Source: Paenibacillus sp. JQZ6Y-1
GTDB lineage: Bacteria > Bacillota > Bacilli > Paenibacillales > Paenibacillaceae
Reading direction: 5' to 3'
Assembly: GCF_040719145.1 (NCBI RefSeq)
Contig: NZ_JBFDUZ010000001.1
Location: forward strand, 2,480,001 to 2,544,000
Length of the DNA stretch: 64,000 bases
Below are positions 8,635-16,182 of the stretch, one piece after another. Position 1 is the first letter of the stretch; every line of letters starts with the position of its first letter. The notes under the pieces are model-generated. The model worked only from the letters and a program-made list of their open reading frames with translations. It searched no databases and was not told the origin of the DNA. The position numbers were made by a program, and so were the translations under genes.

Positions 8635-8800
8635 TAATATAGAAATTTAGAAATGTAAGATTTAGGAATTTATAGATCTACATATTTGGAGATTTGGGAA
8701 TTTGGAAACTTATAGACTTATATATTGAGAAACTTAAAGGCTTATATTTTTAGAGATTTATATGCTTGTATACTTAGATATTTGAGGATCAGTATGTATA

Positions 8801-8836
8801 GAAAAGAAACCAGCACTGACGGATCAGGGCTGGTTT
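8801..8836 (-). terminator. Terminator downstream of hepT
   Basis: AAACCAGC/GCTGGTTT stem with a 14-nt loop, followed on the minus strand by a T-rich TTTCTTTTCT tract, 140 nt past the hepT stop. Confidence 0.65.
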
Positions 8837-8979
8837 GGGGTGTGGTTTTTTGGTTGACTGTCTTTGTTGCTTTTGTGGACTGCTCGTTGTTGCTGTTTAG
8901 AGAGTTGGTTTTACCTTTTTGTTCTCATCGCTTCATTGGCTCTTGTTATTACGTTGCTTGCTATCGGCAAGCTGAGCAA

Positions 8980-9954
8980 TTAGTGGGAGCGTTTGGCTAC
9001 GAAATGGGCGATTTCTTGCAAGTGTTTGCGGGTTTTGCCTTCTGGCAGTTGTTGTAGCGCATCCATTGCTTTTTGGATATAGCGATCAGCTAGCTGTTCG
9101 GCGCGTTCGATACCTTGGCTGTTTTTGACCATATTAACCGCTGTTTTGACGTCTGTTTGACCGTCGGCTTCGTGGATGCGGCGGATTTCGGAGAGCAGGG
9201 GCTGGTTTAACTCCTGTTCTTGAAGTGCCAGCAGCACAGGTAATGTAATGTTGCCTTGGCGCAGATCGCTGCCTGGTGGTTTACCGATTTGTTTTTCGGT
9301 ACCGCACAGGTCGAGCACATCGTCGCGGATTTGGAAAGCCATGCCGACGTTGTAGCCGTAACGATATAGCTGACGTGTATGGGCAGCCGGTGCGTCGGCT
9401 GCCAGTCCGCCAAGTTGGCAACTGATGGCGATCAGCAAAGCCGTTTTGCGGCGGATACGCAGTAGGTAGCGACGGATCGTTTGCTCGGTATTGAAAAAGT
9501 CGCGGATTTGCTCCATTTCACCGATTGACATCTGTACCATTGCTTTTGCCAGTACGCGGTGAATCTCTGGGTTTTGCAAACGGGCAACGATGACTAACGC
9601 TTTGGCATAAATATAATCGCCCGTGTACATCGCAATCCGGTTATCCCATTTTGATTTGACGGTCAATTGACCGCGACGCGTTTCCGCATCATCAATTACA
9701 TCGTCATGCACTAGCGATGCCATATGGATCAGCTCCAGTGGTACAGCGACATTGCTAAGCTTTTCTAGATCGTATGTGCCGTATTTGCCGCCGAGCAGCA
9801 CAAAAGCAGGACGAAGCCGCTTTCCTCCCGCTTTTAACAGATGTAGTGAAGCCTCATTCAGCAGTGCATGGTCGGTATCAATGCTGCGGCTCAGTTCTCG
9901 TTCAATGACGTTCATGTCTTTTTTTAGTGTCCCGAAAATATCCAGTAGTTTCAT
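8980..9954 (-). CDS. hepT: Heptaprenyl diphosphate synthase component II (trans-polyprenyl synthase)
   Basis: This is the catalytic subunit (324 aa) that extends FPP with IPP to the long prenyl tail of menaquinone. The GGKRLRP motif (~44-50), the first aspartate-rich motif DDVIDD (~84-89) and the second, FQIRDDVLD (~209-217), are all intact. It needs the small subunit HepS encoded 3 kb upstream in the same cluster. Its start overlaps the mqnA stop by 4 nt, so both are read from one transcript. It is likely the last gene of the menaquinone operon. Confidence 0.95.
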   Translation of the reverse strand: MKLLDIFGTLKKDMNVIERELSRSIDTDHALLNEASLHLLKAGGKRLRPAFVLLGGKYGTYDLEKLSNVAVPLELIHMASLVHDDVIDDAETRRGQLTVKSKWDNRIAMYTGDYIYAKALVIVARLQNPEIHRVLAKAMVQMSIGEMEQIRDFFNTEQTIRRYLLRIRRKTALLIAISCQLGGLAADAPAAHTRQLYRYGYNVGMAFQIRDDVLDLCGTEKQIGKPPGSDLRQGNITLPVLLALQEQELNQPLLSEIRRIHEADGQTDVKTAVNMVKNSQGIERAEQLADRYIQKAMDALQQLPEGKTRKHLQEIAHFVAKRSH

Positions 9955-10820
9955 TCGTTCACCCGTGTCATCGTATTGTCAGTCCATAATTCCATGTTCA
10001 CTTCATGGTCCAGCAGGCCAAGCTCATACGCGTAACGGAAATACAGCGCCAATCCCTGCTGTTCCTGTATACCAAAATCATACCACAATTGGCGGAAATA
10101 ATGTTCCCAGTAGTCGTGCTCGCCGCCCATCTTGCGCTGCGCTTCAGCAATGACCGGTTCAAGATTGTGCAGACTTTGCTGTTTACTGCTTCGCAAACCT
10201 GCTCCAATCTCCGTAACAAGCTCTGGATATGCTGCGGCAAATTGCTTGTTAACCGCCCATACCGCAAAGGTCATGCTGTGCCCTGTCCATGATTTCCATT
10301 CGCGCCCCAGATCGGTCACGATATATCCACTATCCCGACGCGCTGCTTCAATCGCATGATCACCGATCAGCAGGGCGGCATCGCAGCTGTCCATCATTTC
10401 ATCTAGATTCGGATTCATCGATACATAGTCCGGCGCAAATCCATACCGTTTTTGCAAAATGATTTTCAGCAAATTCACGGAGGTAGCCGAAGTATTTGTC
10501 AGCGCAATCGTTCCATTTCCCAGCTCTGCTACCGGTTTTCTGGAAAACAGAAGAATTGATCCGACCGCATTCTGAGCACTGACCGATAGATCAGGCAACA
10601 GCCAGAAGTCCTGCGACCGCGTTCCATAAGCAAATGAGGATACCGGCGTTACATACAGCCGATCTTCCAGCAGTCCGCGATTCAGGTTAGCAGGCAGATC
10701 ACTATGAATCACTGCCGATACCGACAGCTCCTCTGGTTGAAAATGCTGATAGATCGGCCAATCATTCGTATATTCAATTTTACCAATTTGAATCGGCAAT
10801 TCAAACTTCGTCACGGTCAT
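9951..10820 (-). CDS. mqnA: Chorismate dehydratase (futalosine pathway, MqnA family)
   Basis: The sequence reads as an MqnA/MqnD-family protein (periplasmic-binding-protein fold, ~290 aa). KIEYTNDWPIY near the N-terminus matches the MqnA pattern GxxxYxNxxP, and LTNTSATSVNLLKIIL (~115-130) is typical of the substrate loop. MqnA dehydrates chorismate to 3-enolpyruvylbenzoate, the first step of futalosine-type menaquinone synthesis. Adjacent ubiX, ubiA, menG, hepS and hepT support this. The open frame starts 58 codons earlier, but that part overlaps ubiX. The ATG at 10818-10820 or a GTG two codons later (better spaced from GGGGG) is the likely start. B. subtilis uses menFDHBEC instead. Confidence 0.85.
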   Translation of the reverse strand: MTVTKFELPIQIGKIEYTNDWPIYQHFQPEELSVSAVIHSDLPANLNRGLLEDRLYVTPVSSFAYGTRSQDFWLLPDLSVSAQNAVGSILLFSRKPVAELGNGTIALTNTSATSVNLLKIILQKRYGFAPDYVSMNPNLDEMMDSCDAALLIGDHAIEAARRDSGYIVTDLGREWKSWTGHSMTFAVWAVNKQFAAAYPELVTEIGAGLRSSKQQSLHNLEPVIAEAQRKMGGEHDYWEHYFRQLWYDFGIQEQQGLALYFRYAYELGLLDHEVNMELWTDNTMTRVNE

Positions 10821-11484
10821 TCCCCCATCGTTCAAATAAATCATGATCGATCCCAAGCAGATCGAGCACTTTGCCAACCATGAAGTCAACCGCATCTTCC
10901 AGTGTTTTCGGACGATAATAAAAAGCCGGCATGGCCGGAACGATGCTGACTCCCAAGCGTGCCAGCTTGAGCATGTTCTCCAGATGGATCGCATGCAGCG
11001 GTGTTTCTCTTGGAACTATAACCAGTTTGCGCTCTTCTTTAATCATGACATCCGCTGCGCGGGTCATCAGATTGGTGGACATGCCGCCGGCAATATTCGC
11101 TAGCGTGCCCATAGAGCATGGAATAATAATCATCGCTTTGACCCGGAACGAGCCGCTAGCAATGGAAGCGCCAATATCGGAAAAGGAATGGTATACCAGC
11201 TTACCCGGCAGATGACCGAAATGCTGCGATAGCATCTCGTCCCGCCCAGAAGCCGACCAATCCATTTCTTCCTTCAAGACACGCCAGCCCGCATTTGAAA
11301 TGACCAAATGCACGCTATAGCCAAGCGACAGCAGCACCTCAGCAAGACGAATGCCATATACAGAGCCGCTAGCGCCGGTAATGCCGATCACATAACGCTG
11401 ACCGGCATGATTAGATTGAACACGATCGTTTCCAACAACAGTCGAAGCAGATAGTGATGATGGATGTTCCTCGTTTACAGCCAT
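10801..11484 (-). CDS. ubiX: UbiX-family flavin prenyltransferase
   Basis: UbiX-type proteins attach dimethylallyl to FMN to make the prenyl-FMN cofactor of UbiD decarboxylases. The FMN-binding GITGASGSVYG motif lies at ~34-44, followed by IIPCSMGTLANIAGG and the RETPLHAIHLENM motif, all typical. The product is 227 aa, with a ~28-residue low-similarity N-terminal extension. In futalosine-pathway organisms a UbiX/UbiD-like pair often acts late in menaquinone synthesis. Only ubiX is in this window, so a ubiD-like partner should be elsewhere. It overlaps ubiA by 10 nt and mqnA by up to 20 nt. Confidence 0.92.
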   Translation of the reverse strand: MAVNEEHPSSLSASTVVGNDRVQSNHAGQRYVIGITGASGSVYGIRLAEVLLSLGYSVHLVISNAGWRVLKEEMDWSASGRDEMLSQHFGHLPGKLVYHSFSDIGASIASGSFRVKAMIIIPCSMGTLANIAGGMSTNLMTRAADVMIKEERKLVIVPRETPLHAIHLENMLKLARLGVSIVPAMPAFYYRPKTLEDAVDFMVGKVLDLLGIDHDLFERWGNDRDEV

Positions 11485-12350
11485 TGTTTCACCGCCAGAT
11501 CAATAAGCGTGAATGCAAACATGATGATGCTGAGTGCACCATTCATCGTAAAGAACGCCGTTTGCAGGCGGCTCAAATCTTTTGGTTTTACAATATAATG
11601 TTGATAGAACAAAATTGCACATGCGATCACGACACCAGCGGCGTACCACCAGCCGAGATGCGCGATAAAGAACAAACTGATCAGACCAATCGCCGTAATG
11701 ACGTGGAAGCCTTGCGCAATTTTCAATGCACGCGGAATACCAAAGCGGCTCGGAATCGAATGCAGCCCTTCCTTGCGGTCAAACTCTTCATCATCACAGG
11801 CATAAATCACATCAAAGCCTGCTGTCCAGAACGTAATCGCAACAAAGAACACGATTGCTGTCCAAGTAACCGTGCCAGTAACCGCTACCCAACCACCCAA
11901 TGGCGCGAGTGCAATGGTCATCCCTAGCACGACATGGCACAGCCACGTAAAGCGTTTAGTAAACGAATAGAAGATGAGCATAAACACTGCAATCGGCAGC
12001 AATCGTAACGCCAGCGGAGATAGCTCAGTCACCGCCCAGAAGAAGACCACTAACGAGATAACGATAAAAATAACCACTTCGCCGGAGCGCAGCAGTCCTG
12101 CCGGAATAGCACGCATCATGGTACGCGGATTTTTGCCATCAAATGTACGGTCGATCAGACGATTCAATCCCATCGCCGCGCTGCGTGCGCCGACCATAGC
12201 AACCAGAATCCAAACGACCTGCTGCCATGTCGGCAAATGTCCATTTACGACATAGGAGCCAAGCATGGCACCCATAAAGGCAAATGGCAATGCAAATAAC
12301 GTATGCTCAATTTTGATCATTTCCAAAAAGATTTTAATTTTCTTAAACAT
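11475..12350 (-). CDS. UbiA-family prenyltransferase (menaquinone)
   Basis: This is an integral membrane prenyltransferase of about 290 aa with 8-9 hydrophobic segments. It has the first aspartate-rich motif in the form NRLIDRTFDGKNPRT (NxxxDxxxD) and the second in DVIYACDDEEFDRKEG. It most likely attaches the heptaprenyl chain to the aromatic ring precursor (MqnP/MenA-like role), given its neighbours hepS, menG, ubiX, mqnA and hepT. The chosen ATG (12348-12350) follows AAGGAGAA at 5 nt. The stop of menG lies 1 nt upstream, and the 3' end overlaps ubiX by 10 nt. Confidence 0.92.
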   Translation of the reverse strand: MFKKIKIFLEMIKIEHTLFALPFAFMGAMLGSYVVNGHLPTWQQVVWILVAMVGARSAAMGLNRLIDRTFDGKNPRTMMRAIPAGLLRSGEVVIFIVISLVVFFWAVTELSPLALRLLPIAVFMLIFYSFTKRFTWLCHVVLGMTIALAPLGGWVAVTGTVTWTAIVFFVAITFWTAGFDVIYACDDEEFDRKEGLHSIPSRFGIPRALKIAQGFHVITAIGLISLFFIAHLGWWYAAGVVIACAILFYQHYIVKPKDLSRLQTAFFTMNGALSIIMFAFTLIDLAVKQWL

Positions 12351-12351
12351 C

Positions 12352-13074
12352 CTACTTCTCCTTGATTCCAATATGAAGTGCGGCAATTCCGCCAGTCAGC
12401 GGATACGCCTGCACCTGCTGCAAACCAATTTGGCTGAACACATTAGCAAGCTCAGCCCGCCCCGGAAATGCCTTCAGTGAATCCGGCAGCCATTTATACT
12501 GCTCATACCGCTTGGCGACAAGACGTCCCATCAACGGCAGCAAATTTTGAAAATAGAAATAATAGATGCCTTTGAACGGCTGCCATGTTGGCTTAGATAG
12601 CTCCAGACATACAACCATACCACCCGGTTTCACGACGCGCTGCATTTCGCGCAATGTCTTTTCCAGATCAGGCACATTGCGCAAACCAAAGCCAATCGTT
12701 GCATAATCGAAGGAATTGTCTTCAAATGGCAAATCCATCGCATTTCCCTGTGTGAGCGTAATATTATCCTGCCAGCCATCGCGGTCGATCTTCGTCTGAC
12801 CAACGCTGAGCATATTGGGACTGAAATCCAGCCCATAAATTTTGCCTGTTTTGCTTGCTTCAGCGATGCTCAGTGTCCAATCACATGTTCCGCAGCATAC
12901 ATCCAGCGCAGAATCACCTTGCTGTACATTCATTTTTTTCATAGTAAATTTGCGCCAGGTTTTGTGCATGCGGAAGCTGAGCACATCATTCATCATATCG
13001 TATTTCGGCGCAATCGATTCAAATACAGATTGCACGAATTGTTCTTTCGGTTTTGCACTTTCCGGTTTGCTCAT
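12352..13074 (-). CDS. menG: Demethylmenaquinone C-methyltransferase
   Basis: The UbiE/MenG methyltransferase (240 aa) adds the ring methyl group in the last step to menaquinone. The SAM-binding motif ALDVCCGTCDWTLSIA is near residue 50-65; usual family members read VCCGTGDWT, so a Cys replaces a Gly here. NVPDLEKTLREMQRVVKPGG and the C-terminal LTGGIAALHIG are family signatures. The ATG at 13072-13074 follows AGAGGTGA. It lies between hepS and ubiA; hepS-menG-hepT is the Bacillus order, here interrupted by ubiA-ubiX-mqnA. Confidence 0.95.
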   Translation of the reverse strand: MSKPESAKPKEQFVQSVFESIAPKYDMMNDVLSFRMHKTWRKFTMKKMNVQQGDSALDVCCGTCDWTLSIAEASKTGKIYGLDFSPNMLSVGQTKIDRDGWQDNITLTQGNAMDLPFEDNSFDYATIGFGLRNVPDLEKTLREMQRVVKPGGMVVCLELSKPTWQPFKGIYYFYFQNLLPLMGRLVAKRYEQYKWLPDSLKAFPGRAELANVFSQIGLQQVQAYPLTGGIAALHIGIKEK

Positions 13075-13099
13075 TATTTCTTCACCTCTTCTGATGATC

Positions 13100-13948
13100 T
13101 CACACCTGATGAACAAGCTTGGCGTAGCTACTGGTCAGACCGGATATTTCACTTTGAAGCGCATCCTGATCACTCTGCTGCAATCGTTCGCCAATGGCTG
13201 CCAGTGCATGTCCGAGCAGTTTTTCGAGACGGGCGGTTGTACCGTAAACAGCATCCCACTCCTGCCAGCGCGGACTATTTTGCGGCTCCCTGTACAATTC
13301 ATTTCGGCGCTCCGGTGCTTGCTCTAACGCATCGTATAAGCGGAAATGACCGAATGGCTGCTCTGCCTGACCGGGATTCAACTCGGTTGCCAGCAATTCA
13401 CAGCGGCTAAACAGATACAGTAATTGCTCCCACAACTGACGTTGCTCCTCAGCGATATACGGGGTAAACGAAAGAAACAGCTGCATCTTCAGCTGTATGC
13501 TTGCTTCCATATATTGTTCCGCTGTCAATGTACCACGCTGCGATTGCTCGTACAGATTCATTTTCAATCGGTTGTTCTCACAGATCGCTTCACTGAGACG
13601 CGATACCATCTGAATCTCGCCTGCTTTAGCTAGCAATTCGTAAAATCGGCTACTGAAATAGTCGCCTGCTAGTACATTCAACTGACGTGATCTCATCTGC
13701 TCCTCCTGCTGATGGGCAGGTGAGGTATCGATCATATCATGCGTATCGAGTGCCATCTGTACCAGACCAGTCACAAGGGGAAACAATTCATCCGCATGTA
13801 TTTGCAAATGATGGCTGCCTGCCTGACTTAAAAACAGGTGCAGCAAGCGGGCACGGACATCCGGAAATCCGGCAACCTCTGTATGCTTTTGAATCATATC
13901 GTATTCGGTATATTTTTGGGATGTTTCCAACAAGCGATACGGTTTCAT
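13100..13948 (-). CDS. hepS: Heptaprenyl diphosphate synthase component I
   Basis: This is a 282-aa, mostly alpha-helical protein recognised as the non-catalytic small subunit of heptaprenyl diphosphate synthase by the H-x3-E-L-x3-TGLVQMALDTHD-type segment (~51-72) and the RQLNVLAGDYFSSRFYELLA motif (~88-107). It lacks the catalytic DDxxD motifs found in HepT, as expected. A GGAGG site precedes the ATG. It heads the menaquinone cluster and lies downstream of mtrB as in B. subtilis. A good -10 box (TATAAT) is found about 85 nt upstream. Confidence 0.88.
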   Translation of the reverse strand: MKPYRLLETSQKYTEYDMIQKHTEVAGFPDVRARLLHLFLSQAGSHHLQIHADELFPLVTGLVQMALDTHDMIDTSPAHQQEEQMRSRQLNVLAGDYFSSRFYELLAKAGEIQMVSRLSEAICENNRLKMNLYEQSQRGTLTAEQYMEASIQLKMQLFLSFTPYIAEEQRQLWEQLLYLFSRCELLATELNPGQAEQPFGHFRLYDALEQAPERRNELYREPQNSPRWQEWDAVYGTTARLEKLLGHALAAIGERLQQSDQDALQSEISGLTSSYAKLVHQV

Positions 13949-14033
13949 TTCAGCCTCCGCGCCTTATTTAGGCAAGTCTATATTTTCACAAACCTGAAAT
14001 ACACAATACTTCAGATTTAAACCACTTCGGTTC

Positions 14034-14062
14034 ATTATATCATATGTTGTCATCACAAGACA
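14034..14062 (-). promoter_or_regulatory. Candidate promoter of the hepS menaquinone cluster
   Basis: On the minus strand TGTCTT and a perfect TATAAT (14034-14039) are separated by 17 bp. The -35 match is weak. It lies between the mtrB terminator and hepS, in a 320-bp stretch without genes. Confidence 0.4.
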
Positions 14063-14164
14063 GGGCGATACAGTATTTGATTGCGCTCATGTCGTGAACA
14101 TCGGACGCATCATAAGATATGTTACTTTTTACAATTCACTATATCCTTTTAACCCCAAAACTAT

Positions 14165-14228
14165 AAAATACCGATACGCTTGTTCGCCGTATACCTGTAG
14201 CAGGTTTGGCGATAAACGATCGGTATTT
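14165..14228 (-). terminator. Terminator-like hairpin after mtrB
   Basis: AAATACCGAT and ATCGGTATTT form a 10-bp outer stem enclosing a second TCGCC/GGCGA stem, followed on the minus strand by TATAGTTTT. It separates mtrB from hepS. Confidence 0.6.
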
Positions 14229-14271
14229 CACAACTGCATTGCTTCTCTATAATACACCTAATAAGCCAAAA

Positions 14272-14511
14272 TCAAACATCCGTATGCATCGTGCCATGCT
14301 TGGTCTGCACTTCCGCATCGCCACGAATTTTGATCGCTGATGTATTTTCGGTAAATTGGACGATCAGCACTTCGCCCTTGTCCAGCTTCTCGGTATGATG
14401 GAAGCGTGTATCGCGGCCTCGGGTCAATCCGATCACCTGCACGCCGTTGTCTTTTGCTTTGACCACTACATATTCGCTATTCACGTAATTATTATCGTTA
14501 GATGGCTGCAT
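14272..14511 (-). CDS. mtrB: trp RNA-binding attenuation protein (TRAP)
   Basis: This is the 79-aa TRAP protein, forming an 11-subunit ring that binds tryptophan and then wraps NAG-repeat RNA. The strongly conserved core [32 protein letters not shown] (cut here: [34 protein letters not shown]) matches B. subtilis TRAP, including the Lys, Glu and Arg that contact GAG triplets and the Thr residues around the Trp pocket. Two ATGs follow AAGGAGG at 3 and 6 nt; the second (14511) is better spaced. The B. subtilis partner gene folE is not adjacent here. Its expected target is the trpE leader at 3.5-3.7 kb. Confidence 0.93.
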   Translation of the reverse strand: MQPSNDNNYVNSEYVVVKAKDNGVQVIGLTRGRDTRFHHTEKLDKGEVLIVQFTENTSAIKIRGDAEVQTKHGTMHTDV

Positions 14512-14630
14512 CATGTTCCTCCTTCCGCCAGCGGCGGGATTCATCAATTGTTGTATAGACACCATCTTATCATACAGGCAGGCTCAGCCATCCGTAAACC
14601 CCAGCCTCGTTTCCACCTTCGATAGACGCG

Positions 14631-14660
14631 AAAAGACCGTGACCAAACCTGATCACGGTC
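14631..14660 (-). terminator. Terminator downstream of hup
   Basis: GACCGTGA/TCACGGTC stem with a 10-nt loop, then TTTTC on the minus strand, 30 nt after the hup stop. Confidence 0.75.
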
Positions 14661-14688
14661 CCTTTTCTGAATATGGAATATGTACAAC

Positions 14689-14961
14689 TTATTTAATTCC
14701 ATCTTTCAACGCTTTACCAGGCTTGAAAGCCGGGATTTTGCTGGCAGCGATTTCGATTTCTTCGCCAGTTTGTGGGTTACGACCTTTACGGGCGGAACGC
14801 TCACGAACTTCAAAGTTACCAAAACCAACCAGTTGTACTTTATCGCCGCTTTGCAGAGCGCTTGCGATAGCTTCAAAGACAGCATCAACCGCTTTTGTCG
14901 CATCTTTCTTTTGCAGTTCGGTTTTTTCAATCACTTGTGCGATCAGATCTGTTTTGTTCAT
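14689..14961 (-). CDS. hup: HU-family DNA-binding protein
   Basis: This is a 90-aa histone-like HU protein that bends and compacts DNA as a dimer. It begins [16 protein letters not shown], carries [20 protein letters not shown] with the DNA-binding beta-arm, and ends in [13 protein letters not shown], all canonical. The AGGAGGTGA site lies 6 nt before the ATG; an in-frame extension upstream has no such site. It is monocistronic, with its own promoter (15097-15125) and terminator. In B. subtilis spoIVA lies immediately upstream of hbs; here a ferredoxin gene takes that place. Confidence 0.97.
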   Translation of the reverse strand: MNKTDLIAQVIEKTELQKKDATKAVDAVFEAIASALQSGDKVQLVGFGNFEVRERSARKGRNPQTGEEIEIAASKIPAFKPGKALKDGIK

Positions 14962-15096
14962 CGTTGTCACCTCCTGAGCAAGTATATGCGTATCCACAAG
15001 CTACTATAGTTTCGTGAATACGAAAATATGTGTAAACGGTGCGGATTTGTGCAGGTTGATCCGTCCGCCACAAACTGCGGCAAACAGAACAAAACT

Positions 15097-15125
15097 ATAG
15101 TAATACAGCCACCTTTGAATTTCAA
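15097..15125 (-). promoter_or_regulatory. Probable hup promoter
   Basis: TTGAAA (15120-15125) and TACTAT (15097-15102) on the minus strand are separated by exactly 17 bp, 135 nt upstream of the hup ATG. Confidence 0.6.
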
Positions 15126-15145
15126 GCGTTTTACTTGTTTTTTAT

Positions 15146-15523
15146 CTACCAATCGCTCAAATCATCGTTCTGCTGCTCCAACTGTCTACGAATCGCCACC
15201 TTGAGCCGATCTTCTGGCACGATAATGGTCGTCGATGCATCTACTCTCGCCTGACAGCCCAGTCGGATGCCTTCATGTAACTGACTTCCTAGCTTGCGCT
15301 GTTCGGCGGCATTTGGCGCTGATAATCCATCGCCACTCCCCTGCTCGCCCGGCTGTACTTGTACTTGTACTTTGCACATTAGACATGCTGCTCGTCCATC
15401 GCAGCGCACTGGAAGTGATACACCTGCTCGCCGAATCGCCTGCAATACTGTTGTACCCGCACTCACCTGTATAGAACGCCCAGATGGCAGCAGCTGCACA
15501 TTCACTTTCTCTACTCTACTCAT
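15146..15523 (-). CDS. 2Fe-2S ferredoxin, adrenodoxin-like
   Basis: This 125-aa protein has a beta-grasp ferredoxin fold. Cysteines are spaced C-x5-C-x2-C in RCDGRAACLMCKV (~40-52) with the fourth in LGCQA (~89-93), the [2Fe-2S] ligand pattern of the adrenodoxin/Fdx class. A Gln-rich, charged tail of ~30 residues follows the fold. It starts 2 nt after the stop of the nucleotidyltransferase-like gene, so the two are co-transcribed. Its electron partner is unknown; no oxidoreductase lies next to it. Confidence 0.85.
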   Translation of the reverse strand: MSRVEKVNVQLLPSGRSIQVSAGTTVLQAIRRAGVSLPVRCDGRAACLMCKVQVQVQPGEQGSGDGLSAPNAAEQRKLGSQLHEGIRLGCQARVDASTTIIVPEDRLKVAIRRQLEQQNDDLSDW

Positions 15524-15525
15524 AT

Positions 15526-16143
15526 TCAGGCCTGTAATCCGGCTAAACGGAGAACTCGCTGCATTAGCTGGGGATGAAAGCCATTGTTGTCGATTAATTG
15601 GCGCAGTAGCTGCTCATGATGCGTTGGCTGCTGACGCAAACGCTCTGAGATGGCTTCATACCGATCTGCACGGTCGCGCAATAGATTGAAGATCAACTCA
15701 TGCTCTAGCGGCATCAGACGAATATCATGACCGTCCAGTTGTATGGTTTGCGCTGCCGCATAGAGTGTGCGATCCACATGCACTCGGTAATAGGATTCAC
15801 GCGCCCGTACCTCAAAGTCACCTACCAGCTCAATTACGCAAGCGTCTCCCTGATAATGACTTAATGTTGAGCGGTACATGCGCGTTTCATTCAACTCCGG
15901 TCCATCCAATACAGGAAAAGATTCACGCAGCCGTTCATCCAGTTTGGAGATCGCAGGTCCATCCGCATACAGATCAATATCGCGCGGCGAACGTTCTAGC
16001 TGGACGCCCTGCAACAGCAATCCACAGCTGCCGCCAAGCAGCCAAGGCAAAGAGGTTGCGGAACTACCGATCACGGCAGCAAGCTGATGAAGCGTTCCTT
16101 GCAATTCCGGCTGCAATTGCAATGTCTGACTATGCTTTGCCAT
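15526..16143 (-). CDS. Nucleotidyltransferase-fold protein of unknown role
   Basis: This 205-aa protein resembles the nucleotidyltransferase / AbiEii-like superfamily. LLGGSCGLLLQG (~34-45) corresponds to the GS motif, and RSPRDIDLYAD (~51-61) supplies the DxD metal ligands. A third acidic residue may be in CVIELVGDFEV (~100). The C-terminal part is helical. The open frame begins nine codons earlier, but the ATG at 16141-16143 has a GGAAGGAG site. It lies between gpsA and the ferredoxin gene, where B. subtilis carries yphF-spoIVA. The substrate is unknown; no toxin or antitoxin partner is evident. Confidence 0.65.
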   Translation of the reverse strand: MAKHSQTLQLQPELQGTLHQLAAVIGSSATSLPWLLGGSCGLLLQGVQLERSPRDIDLYADGPAISKLDERLRESFPVLDGPELNETRMYRSTLSHYQGDACVIELVGDFEVRARESYYRVHVDRTLYAAAQTIQLDGHDIRLMPLEHELIFNLLRDRADRYEAISERLRQQPTHHEQLLRQLIDNNGFHPQLMQRVLRLAGLQA

Positions 16144-16182
16144 TGATTTCACTCCTTCCGGGTATAACAAAAGGAAGCAGCA

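Larger units (their letters stand above)
8029..8979. other. Gene-free 950-bp region with palindrome and tandem repeats
   Basis: No convincing coding sequence lies here. It contains a long imperfect palindrome (8322-8502), a 13-copy 8-bp repeat (8531-8634) and an AT-rich tail (8635-8800) that looks like decayed copies of the repeat (recurrent GATTT/GAAATTT words). A terminator at 8801-8836 follows. The last 150 bp read as a weak plus-strand ORF without family resemblance and were not called. Confidence 0.6.

Noticed and set aside
8725-9057. 110-codon plus-strand frame
   Set aside because: AT-rich repeat-derived start, overlaps the end of hepT, and carries a terminator hairpin in its middle; no family resemblance.
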